64,000 nucleotides of DNA from Thalassia testudinum. Its lineage: Eukaryota > Streptophyta > Magnoliopsida > Alismatales > Hydrocharitaceae. The stretch covers positions 101,552,001 to 101,616,000 of the forward strand of contig JAZHRO010000022.1 of the NCBI GenBank assembly GCA_037157565.1, read 5' to 3'. The notes below the pieces were generated by a model, which saw only the letters and a program-made list of their open reading frames with translations, had not been told where the DNA came from and did no database searches. Positions 23,409 to 33,657 of this stretch are shown here, one piece after another (position 1 is the first letter of the stretch; each line of letters opens with the position of its first letter). The position numbers were made by a program, and so were the translations under genes.

Positions 23409-26400
23409 TGGTTGCTGACGTAAAGCACGAGCTAGTTCACACTAATTACATGTGAAAGTTTAAACATTTTTTTCAATCCCTGTCTTTGTCACTGCTATAT
23501 ATCTTTTTAATGACTTACTGCATTGTACCCATTGACTGTGGAATAATCAACTAACTTTGTCGGCAAAGTAATTGTTTATTTGTGTTGAAAATTACAAGCA
23601 GCTCCACAAGTTTTCCATCGTGGGAGACTATCATCCGCTCCGATCAATGCACATTTAATATGATTATTCCGATGGCTCTGTGCATCGCAAGTTTTTCCAA
23701 CGTAATGTTTGGTTGCTGTGTTAAGCTAGATTGTGTCGAATTAAGTATTTAATTTATTATTTAATTTTATTTTTATTTACATTAAATTAAGTGAATTTTA
23801 ATTTAAGATAAAATTATTCTATCTTTCTTATAAGATAACTTTAATTTATCAAAATATTTAAATAAATAAATAAATTTATTTCATCATTTATTTTCCTTCA
23901 CTCTTATTTTTCTATTTATTGTACGAATTTATCCTCCTCGTCAAACGGGACCTACACGAGCATTGATACAACCAACCGTGTGGGAGTCCAGGAGCTAACC
24001 AAAACACGTGATCCCCCGCTGTACCTCCCATAACGTGGATAATATATGGGAGCAAGATCTATCCCTATGCGTGGTTGTGGTTGGGTACGCGGGCATTTTA
24101 AAATATATTAATCCATCAACGACAATTAAGTCACTCGTCAGTTTTCGTTTGTTTGATTACGTTTCAGACAACCACGTGTCATGTCCTTCCCCGCTCACCG
24201 ATTTGCCCCTCCCCCAAACACATTTGACTTGCGACGGCCCCTAAAGTGGATGGATTTTACGTTTCTTAGTAAAGAAACGTCGAGTGAGGAGAAATATTAT
24301 GATACCCATCAATTTTTTATTTTCCTCTCTCCATTCCTTTCCTCTCTCCCATCGATGTTACCCCCCCCCCCCCCCCCCCCCCTCACCTCAGAACCCACAA
24401 CATCCCTCCCCAGTTCGATACGTACACGCTTATCCCATCCACCATTCAGGAACTAACGTAGTCTAAAACAATATTCACAGGAGTTACCTCCAACTCCTTT
24501 CTCTCTCACAGCTAAAAATCATTGTAAGATGGTTATTATTTTACATAAAAACCTTCCATTGTTAATTTATTATCAATTAATATTCTTTTATCTTTACGTC
24601 TATCTATTTATACTAAATAAAATTTAGGTAGAGGAGCAAATCAAGAGTCACATATCTTCCCCCTCCACACCAACATCTCTATCTTTTATTATTGATGCTC
24701 CCGATATCCTCTCTTTTCTTAACTCAAGATATTTCGTACATATATTTAGATGGGATATTAATCTATATTAAATAATATATACATTATCAATATATCATTA
24801 GATATTAGTATTGTTAATAATTAAGTTCTACGTAAGTCAATAGTATTTAATAAATAAATTATATTTAAAAGAGATTTTTAATATATATTAAATAATATAT
24901 ATTATTATTATTATTATTATATCTTTGGATATTATTTTTTTTTTAATTTTTAAATTCTCTACGAATCAACAATATTTAATATATGTGTAAGGGATTGAGA
25001 ATGTCAATCAATAGAATAGTTTTTTACTTATAAAATTTAATATGATATATTAATTTAATCAAACTATCTATTTTGGAAAATATGATCAAATTGAACAATA
25101 CTTTGTAGTTAAAATTCTTTTAAAATTATTGTATTTCTTTCTCTCACAAAGTGGAGCCATATCAAGTTTTTTTTAATTTTGTAATATTATTCATGATAAC
25201 ATTAATTTTTCTTCAGATATTAATTTAGTTATTGTTATAGCAATTAACATCATTTTGATCCAAATTAGTTCTACTTAAATTTTTACACCTTTATTCTTTA
25301 ATATAATTCAACAGTGAAAGATGGATTCCTTACTATATATTATACGATGAATAATGTCTTCAATTTATTTTAAAATTTCTAATTAAGTTACATTTCTAAA
25401 TCATTTGAGTTTGATCATATTGAGATTATCACTTTCATAACTTTAGATCTCATTTACATGTTATTGAAAATCTACAAAAAAAAAAAATCGACATCTACAA
25501 ATAATATAGTTTCTGTTGTGTGACACAAATGCATGTGGTAATCAATAAATCTAAGTAGAAGAAAGAGATTATATTTTCAAATAAATGTGAGTTAGTTAAA
25601 TATAATTTTACTTAATCTAATAATCTATATGTGACAATCCCATTGTGAAGCATAGGTCAACTAATTAGTTATATCTATTTAACAATTTAGTTCCTATCAA
25701 ATTTATTTAATTGATTGAACAAGGTGACTCCAATTAATTAGATAATTACCGCAATGACCTTGAGAGAGATGTTGGGATCGAATTGGCCAGAGCCAACTCA
25801 TGATGCTTTTGCACATTACTTTTGGGGTGTAAGCAGGGAAATACCTATTTTAAGGGGTCTTGCTGTGCATATTTATCTATCAACAAAACATATCACTGTA
25901 TTTTTATTTTTTATTAAATAAATAGAATATATTAATATATTTTAATTTTTAATTACTTTTTAATCAATATAAAGTAATCTTCCGGATGAAATTCCATTCT
26001 CTCACTACATACATTATATATATATATATATCACACCGTACGTTTCTTTATATTTTCACGTGAACTTATGATTGCTACTTCTTAATTTGATCATGTCAAC
26101 GATCCTCCCCTCCTCTCCGTTTCTCCGATCTGCACGTCTCTTCCCCATAAATAAACAGCCGCAGCCACATTAAGAAATAAAAATTAATCTAAGCGGGCAT
26201 TCACGACATATACATACACGCATATACAAGTAACGGACGAGCCCCCAAGTTACTTGCCTTGTAGCTCCAAGACCGATATTGTGAGGGAATAGCGTAGCCC
26301 TGTACGCGTTGCCGTGCCCGTGGACCGCGTCAACCCCGTGGATCATCGGGATCCCGAGGCGGGTGGCTAGAGCTCCGCTCTGGAACTCGTTCACCATCTT

Positions 26401-26804
26401 GATCCAGTCCTCCGGGCTCGCGCGCGCCTTGGGTGGCATCCCTGCTCCACTTAGCACACTCCCTGAACCAAACCACAAAGCAAGCGTTGTGTCAAGAAGC
26501 GCAGAACAAATTGTGCTGAGAGTAGTTAATCAACTTAATTGTGCCCAAGTTGAATGCCTTAATTAATTACATATGTATTACCTACAAAGTACTTCTTCAT
26601 GACCTCGGCCGACGCCACGTTATGCTCGATCTGCGCCATCTGGCCGATCTTCTCCTCCAGGGTCATGCGCCCGAGGAGATCGCTTATCCTCTTACCGAGT
26701 GGCTGCTTGGGATCTTTGTACTTCATGTACTTCGCCCATCCTCCAACCACTCCCCAGCTACATAGGAGCAAAAGAGCCACAACTATCCTTGTATTCCCTT
26801 CCAT
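20457..26804 (-). CDS. GH3 beta-glucosidase / exo-beta-glucan hydrolase, gene B (9 coding exons, intact)
   Basis: Coding exons in transcript order: 26804-26582, 26462-26258, 22734-22644, 22543-22398, 22274-22031, 21920-21816, 21724-21542, 21437-21230, 20944-20457. They total 1893 nt (630 residues plus TGA). Exon lengths equal those of gene A except for one extra codon in each of the last two exons, so the genes are tandem duplicates. A signal-like segment (residues about 6-22) precedes the GH3 barrel. Catalytic and binding hallmarks are complete: [26 protein letters not shown], nucleophile D309 in GFVISDW, CGGWT, and the likely acid/base E516 in TPYAETSGD. The expected role is apoplastic exo-hydrolysis of beta-glucans or glucosides. 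Exons are GC-richer than those of gene A. Intron 2 uses a GC donor. The ATG at 26804 follows a probable leader-intron acceptor (TTTACAG|ACG) by three bases. Confidence 0.95.
22735..26257 (-). other. Intron 2 of gene B (GC-AG type, 3.5 kb)
   Basis: The donor is ACAAG|GCAAGT at 26257-26252 and the acceptor is ACATCAG|GGAC at 22735. A GC donor with this flanking consensus is the standard minor class. The frame requires it: a shift to the nearby GT would add five bases and break the phase. The interior is AT-rich and holds a TA microsatellite (23374-23406), a run of 22 C (24361-24382), an ATT microsatellite (about 24898-24920) and a TA tract near 26013. No delimited element or coding sequence is seen. 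Confidence 0.85.
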
Positions 26805-26807
26805 CGT

Positions 26808-27394
26808 CTGTAAATTAATTTAGACTATGTTTGTCAGAAAAGATTAAAAAAGAAATCAATCATTGAGGAACAATAATTTTACCTGAATTCATAGGTGATG
26901 TTTGATAACTAGGTCACTTAACCCACATTTATTCCTTACTTAATCTGTATTTTATTTATGCTGAATTAAGGAAAGTTAACCCATAGGAATAAGTTTAACC
27001 CATCTAAACAACGAAACACCAATATCTATTTATTCTATCATTTTCTTCTATCTCTGTACTTATTACACAAATATATTTTCCTCAGCAAACATCACCACAA
27101 CGGCCTGTCTCTTTCGACCCATCACCCCCCCCCCCTCTCTCACTTAAAATAATTTTTATTTCTTACTTTATTAACTCCTCCTCCTTGCTTTAAATAAATA
27201 AATACAAATAAAGAAATCCCTACGTCGTGACCTTCCCTCACCCCCCTTGCTCTCTCCTCCTATCTATGTAGCACTCAAATTACATTTTATTTATCCAACA
27301 AATAAAATATGACCTCCCACTTACTTAAAAAATAAAAATAAAAATAAAAAACAAACAATCCTTACCTCATACTTTCCTCCCCACCCCCACTCAC

Positions 27395-27433
<39 letters not shown>

Positions 27434-29001
27434 TAAATTAAATCTCACATACCTAACAAATAAAATATAATTTTCCTTTCCTTAAAAAATAAAAATAAAA
27501 AATAAAAAACCCTACGTCATACCCTCCACCCGCTCACTCTCTCCCCCATTCTCTATTGTATCTATGTTTGAGTGGACATAGATGTCAATTTTTATATTAA
27601 ATTTCATTCACCTAACTACCTACAGGAACCCTCCTCTTTTCTCTAACAAAAAAACCTGAAAATTGAAAACCAAGAATACCTATTCCTTATATCTACGTTT
27701 GAGTGGACATAAGTGTCCTTTTTTTCATTAAATTTCATTCACCCAATTATTCGCAGTAACCTCTCTCCATTGCTTTAAAAACATATATATATATATTTTC
27801 TTCTATCTCGAAATCTCAACTGCACATTCACTTGAACTCGAAATCTGAAATGCACATTTACTTGAAAGATAGATATATTTGACATGCATGTTATGCACAC
27901 ATATATCATATTTTTTATGATAAAATAATAATTTTATTCTCACCGAGAACCATGGGACAGATAACTAGGATCACCAGGCGTGGGGTGGGGCGCGGGCGCG
28001 GGGGTTGGAAAGGGAGATACAGAGATCGATTGGTCTGAGAAAATGCCACTAGCAAGTGGGCTGCATGTACGCAGAACTATTGGTAGAAATCACCGCATAT
28101 GGCTAAAACGAAAAAAAATCTAACCCCAGGCAACCATGGAATGGCACCCACGGTCCTCGGTAACAACAAACAAAATCAAAAAGAGAAAATCTTGAGAATT
28201 TTATGGTGAAAGGGATGTGAAGGGGTCAAGGCAATGATAAGGACATTAATTTAGGCAAAGTTCAAGCAGCACTGTAGTAAGGATCCCAGATCTATCCACT
28301 TGCGAGAGAAGACACAATGGAGAGGCACCGATCTTGGTTTTATTTTTTGTTGGGGAATGTGAGTTGATTTAGTGTTATATCTTAAGGTGATTTGGTGAGG
28401 TGTGTGATAATTTATAAATAAGTGTATAGGTCTAAATTTTATGGAGATTTTTTTTTGTGATTTTTTTAATTACTTTTCATGAGTAAAGTTCTCAGAAAAT
28501 TTCAAATTTTATTTTATTATTTATATTTTTCATATTATACTTCCGCCTGATATGAAATTCGAGTGACGCAACAGATCTCTCACCAACAACAATCGGTAAA
28601 ACGGTACAGTTCAGGTGTACTCCATAAGAGTAGCAGAAGCAGAGAGATACGACACATCAGGCGCAAAAGGAACATTTTAAAATGATAACTGCCATGTAGA
28701 TTGTGCCCACCAAGAGTTAACCCACTTCAAAGACATCCCATCAATTTCGAAATTATGGTGGCTCAGCAGCTCAAAAGAGATAAAGGAGTAAATAATTTTG
28801 GAGGTGGAAAGGAAAAGAACTAAGAAATAGGTAAAGAAATACTTTGTTTCACCAGTAGTAAACATTTTATGGAAATTATGCAAGATCATTGCGCATCTTG
28901 GATTAGCAACATAATTACTGGATATCACGTATGAGAGAGAGAGAGAGAGAGGGGGGGGGAGAGGGGTGGAGGGAGGGAGTGAGGGAGAGGAGGAAGAGGA
29001 C
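26808..29001 (-). other. Probable leader intron of gene B with repeats
   Basis: The acceptor TTTACAG|ACG lies just before the ATG, and a donor-like CCACAG|GTCCTC lies at 29002/29001, giving a 2.2-kb leader intron. This is inferred, not proven. Inside are a possible small hAT-type MITE (26894-27020, outer ends GGTGATGTTTG and, reversed, GGTGTTTCGTTG), a CT microsatellite (27398-27430), and a GA tract followed by nine G (28933-28959). The rest is AT-rich. Confidence 0.45.
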
Positions 29002-29110
29002 CTGTGGAAAGTAGCTGTTGTAATGGCCAGAGGGAGAGCACCAACTGGGAGCTTTGAAATATGACGGTGTGAGAGAGGGAAGGGGACTTTATAGATTGTA
29101 TCACGTGGTT
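29002..29110 (-). promoter_or_regulatory. Candidate promoter and first leader exon of gene B
   Basis: On the minus strand a G-box CACGTG (29107-29102) is followed by CTATAAAG (29094-29087), then a CT-rich leader. G-box, TATA and pyrimidine-rich leader are in the expected order, with transcription likely starting near 29060. A leader exon would then run to 29002. Supported only by motif order. Confidence 0.45.
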
Positions 29111-29149
29111 GTTTTTTTTTATTATTATTATTTGTTTAGGGATTTGGGT

Positions 29150-29850
29150 TGAGAAATGTAAAAGTTAGCACATAATAATGTAAATGTAGTTCTCATTTAA
29201 TATATATATTTTTTAATGTAAAAAATGTAATGGTAAAAGGTGAGGTCCACTGTTGTTGAAATTAATAATAAATTATTTTTGTATGGATGCAAACCACTCA
29301 AATTACTTTTGGAGTTATTTTACATCAGTGTAAAATTATTTTTCACCTTCAAAATAATTTTGCACATGTACAAAGTAAAATTACACCCATACAATCTCAC
29401 TTTAAACTAATTTGCACCAATGTAATCTTACTTTACACTGGTGTAAAGTAAGATTGCATCGGTGCAAAATTGAATTCTAAGTATTTTTTCATCTATGACA
29501 AGTGATTTTACACTTAAAAGATCACTTTTACATCTTAGTGTTTAGGGTTTAGCTTTGCTAAATCCTAAGGTGAAAAATTATTTCTTATATGTGAAATTAT
29601 TTTTCATAAACCTAAACTCTAAATCCTAAACTCATAGTTCAAAATCACTTTGTATGGGTGTAAAATCACTTTACACATGTGAAATCACCCTTAGAGTAAT
29701 TTTATATCGATGCAGAATCAGATTTTATCGGTACAAAGATACCTTAGAATAATTTATCATTGGTATAAAATCATTTTGCATCGATGTAAAATCACACATA
29801 ATAATTTATCACCAATGTAAAGTAATTTATCGTCGGTGCAAACTTATTCA
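29150..29850. repeat. AT-rich repeat block with near-perfect hairpin
   Basis: Phrases like TGTAAAATCACTTT, GCACCAATGTAA and GCATCGATGTAAAATCA recur in both orientations across the block. The clearest structure is 29411-29468: two 28-nt arms with two mismatches around a 2-nt loop (arm core AATCTTACTTTACAC). No ORF or element boundary is seen. It could be a decayed MITE cluster. Confidence 0.55.
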
Positions 29851-30214
29851 TCATATGTGTATTTTATGTTAAAGTGGTATGATGATTTTTTTGAATGTGA
29901 TAAGATCTATCATATAACAAATCTTACATTTTTTTTATTTCTTTACATTAAATATAAATTATCAAGGGAACTCATATTCGATACCCATAAATTTTCCTAC
30001 ATCATTTTTTACATCAATATAATATTTTCCTACTTTTTAACTTTATCTGGTTCGTGTCTGATATTACACTTGGCATGCTTACTCTAGCTTTTTCAATTAT
30101 CGTGCAACTTAAGTCTCCTTTACGTGGATGGTTATCGCCTCTCTGTGGGAAATAAATCCCATTCACCATAGGGGCTGTGGGAACAATGGCTCAGGAGTTA
30201 ATGAGGTTTGTCTA

Positions 30215-30446
30215 TGTTGGAGTATATTGTAAATAAACCAAGTACCAACTATAATAAGGTGACGTGTCAGGTTGTTGTAAATCTATTGTAACAAACCAAG
30301 GACAAAATCTGTGTCCAGGTCTGTAAATAACAGCTACATCGCAGCTAAGCGTGTGTGAAGCTCGGTTGCTCCATTCTCCTGGGCACTCACTAGTTCTCTC
30401 CATTTCTCCTTAATAATTCCTAGTTACGTTAAGATGGTATCGGAGC
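30215..30446 (+). mobile_element. Copia-type 5' LTR relic with primer-binding site
   Basis: It starts TGTTGGAGTATATTGTAAAT, typical of short plant Copia LTRs. About 218 bp later comes TGGTATCGGAGCA (30434-30446), close to the initiator-Met tRNA primer site. Downstream sequence shows no full Gag, and I found no second LTR in the window, so this is a truncated left end. The last LTR bases (GTTAAGA) lack the usual CA, implying decay. Confidence 0.55.
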
Positions 30447-32506
30447 AAACGATGATCCATCAAAGTGATTCACACAGGCTTCCATAAGGCAAATCAAGCT
30501 CATATTTTAGATTTACCCGTAGACTACGATGCAGATCCGATGGTCTACGAAATCTTGAGAAGGATTGGAGACCAAATCCAACAAGTTCTGGTCCATTTGC
30601 AGCAGATATTGGCTTACCTTCGAAATCTTCTAACAATTGTACGATGAATTGAAGCAAGGTAAGACGTTCCAATGGTGATTGACATTTCATGAAAAGGGGG
30701 TTGGACGAGCCTTTATTGGTGACAGCTCTTCTTTTTACCTTAAAAGTCAGGGTTAGCTAACCTTTACACTAAACTAACAAAGTGGTATGCACTCTTGTTA
30801 ACTTTCACTTTTGAGAACCCTGCTTAAGAGCAAGCAATCAAACTAGGAATCTCGAATCTAATCAAGTAAACCACCAGAAAATTTGATCAATGCACGTGGA
30901 AATGACCCCTCCTTCGAAGAGGACGAAATCCATTATTTTGTTAGCAGTATGGATTGTCTTAGAGTAAGAAACGATCAATTACCATCTAATCTTAAGACAT
31001 ATCAATCCTACTTAGTTCTTCGAATCTCTAATTAGGTCAATGGGAACAGTTAAAATACACGTAGAATCTCATAAATTCAAGGAATAATCAACGTAGATGA
31101 ATAAAAAAATAAAAACAAATATATGTTGACAAATAAGAAGAGGAAGGAACGTTTACAATTTAGTTCCTGTGAGTTTCTTTCTTTTCTCGCCTCCCATGTA
31201 TCCTCTTGTGTCACTTTTTTCTTCAAACGAAAAAATAAAGAAATATATATTGTAATACATTTTACAATGGGTAGGATGAGAGAATGTGATGGATTACTAT
31301 ATGTGGTAATATCAACGGATGTGTTTTAATTTTTTATTAGTGAAAATCATTTTTTATAGATGAAAAATTAATTTTCATATTCAAAAAATAATTTTCTAAT
31401 TAAAAATAATTTTCTAATGGTATACATATTTTTTAAATTTATGTGTTTTGATTTTTAACTTATATATTTTAATTTTTAATCATTAAAAATTTATTTTTTT
31501 AAGTAAAAGATTATTTTTTATATGTATATTTTTATTTTTAACTAATAGATTGAACTCCTTTTGTTCAGCAGAGGAGTAAGTAAGGCCTATGCGCTGTAAG
31601 TATAGAGCAACACGACAGTTTCTCATGAATTATTTTGGGCCCATCCTTGGTGTCGTATTTGTTTTCTTTAATGATCTTGTTAGGTGAGTCACATGCCCGA
31701 GGATCATATGAGTCCGCATGTGTACTAAGTAATATTAAGTCTTTCAAGGGAGATGTTTTGGTTTACATTTTAAAATATTATAACTTAAAAAAATTTGTAA
31801 CGTATTCTTAAGCTATAATAATGTGTATAATATATGAATAATTAAATTATATATTTGTGTGGAGTCTTAGATATTGTTCTTCAACTTTTATATTTATGGT
31901 TATTCTTTTTAGTTAATTTTGATTATCATTGAGCAATTATATTTCAAATTTTTGTATTCTTCTTTAGAAAAACTGGTATGGGTGCTCTTATAGAATACAT
32001 AAAATTTAAGAGAAATTGTATATACATGTATATGCACATTAAGAATTAAATACTTTAGATGTTGAGAGAGAACGTAAATGAAATTTTAATTGAATATCAT
32101 CTTTATATTTTATCTTATACTCCAAACTAATTGTTTTACCTATAAATGTGTAATAATGTTATTTTTAACTTTGTAAAGACTACCTTATTTGTGTTTAATA
32201 ATGAAGATAAATGCAATTTCTATTTTTTTATGACATTTATAATTTTCTTAAATAAGTAGTACTATCTCAAATTTAATTACTTGATAGCACATTCCATGTT
32301 TCTCATTGATTCAAGAATTAAGTGTGTTTCAAATAATTTGTTTTCTTTTACGCTTAATTCTTCCTAAGGATAGTGAAGAACTTGAAAATATCAAGTGTGG
32401 ATCTTGGAGTTTAACTAAAATAATACAATTTCATTTTGTAGAGATATGATCCAAAAGAGGGTAAGATTGTTGGATTTCACCTTAATCATGGGGTGTGAGG
32501 TCCATC
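30447..32506. other. AT-rich spacer left of the large gypsy element
   Basis: 30447-30700 may be decayed interior of the Copia relic. 31320-31560 holds AT-rich repeats (TTTTAATTTTTAATCATTAA) related to those at 57.1-57.5 kb. A short exon-like segment lies at 32442-32496: it follows a TTTTGTAG acceptor-like site and reads 17 codons before a stop. No gene can be supported. Confidence 0.4.
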
Positions 32507-33657
32507 TGAAACGATCCATCACCCTTTGGTCATTTAAGATGTTTGGGAAGTTCACCAAACGTTTGGAAAGATCAACGAACGTCTGAAAATACTTTTTCTT
32601 TTCAGTACATACGCCATACCTTCTCCTTCACCCATGCCTCACCGCACCTTCCCCTGCGATGTCACTCCGCGCCACACCACACCCATACCCTTCCCCTCTC
32701 CTCCTCTCCCTTTATAAATCCTCCTCCTCCTCCTCTTCGTCTCATGTCCACAGCCGAGCGAGAGAGTAGGGAGACAAAGTGAGAGCGAGCAGAGAGCGGA
32801 GAGCTGATCGCGAGTCTGAGCACGAGAGCGGAGAGTGCTGCGCTGTTCTACTACAGCGCTTGCGGCAAGGGAAGCCAGAGTGGTTCCATGGAAGTCATTT
32901 TTCCGCAGAATCAGACGTCCGGAGCGACATCCAGACGTTTTACCGGACGTCCGAAGGTAGAGTGTGACGTCTGGTAGAGATATACTTTTCGTATTTCTTC
33001 TCTGCTAGAGTCCTGACAGTGTACGTATATGTGTCAGAAGTTGGAAGGCTGACTGAGGTAATTTCAGACATCCGGGAGTACCTCGAGACGTCTGACGAAA
33101 CCCTTGGACGTCGGCATTGCATTCCAGACGTCCGATAGAGACGCCCCGAGAGAGGTATGCCTGAGAGTTGATTTAAGACATCTGGGATCTCTCCCAGACG
33201 TCTTAGGTCTCCAGTCCGTCGAGCGTACAGGACCTATGGAGACATCGGGAGCTGCTGTACGAGCCCCCATTTTACCCGGTTATCCTGGTAGAGTGGTTCT
33301 GACTGTAAATCTTCAGTTTTAATAAAATACATGTAATTAGTTAAACCTAGGATGTGGGATGAACCCTAGGAAGAAATAAAACATATACTCTAGGATACAT
33401 CTACTCAATTGAACCCTAGGTTATGGCATGAACACTAGGGCTAGAGAAGAATGTATATGAATGATTGAGAAAATCATGAGTTGCTAAACGGAATGAACCA
33501 CATCATGAACAAACTTGCACTTGCTTGTATACTTGAAACAGAATATAGAGAAATTCATGTACGAACCCTACGGGAAATGTAGAATGAAACAAGAATACCG
33601 TAACACAGAGAAGCGGATGGTTCTGGAATTTGCCATCCACAGGCGACCGTTGGGGGG

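Noticed and set aside
30330..30370. CAGCTAAGCGTG resembling the 5S rRNA internal promoter, suggesting a Cassandra-type TRIM
   Set aside because: Only about ten bases match; the rest of the 5S internal control region is absent, and the LTR start differs from Cassandra.
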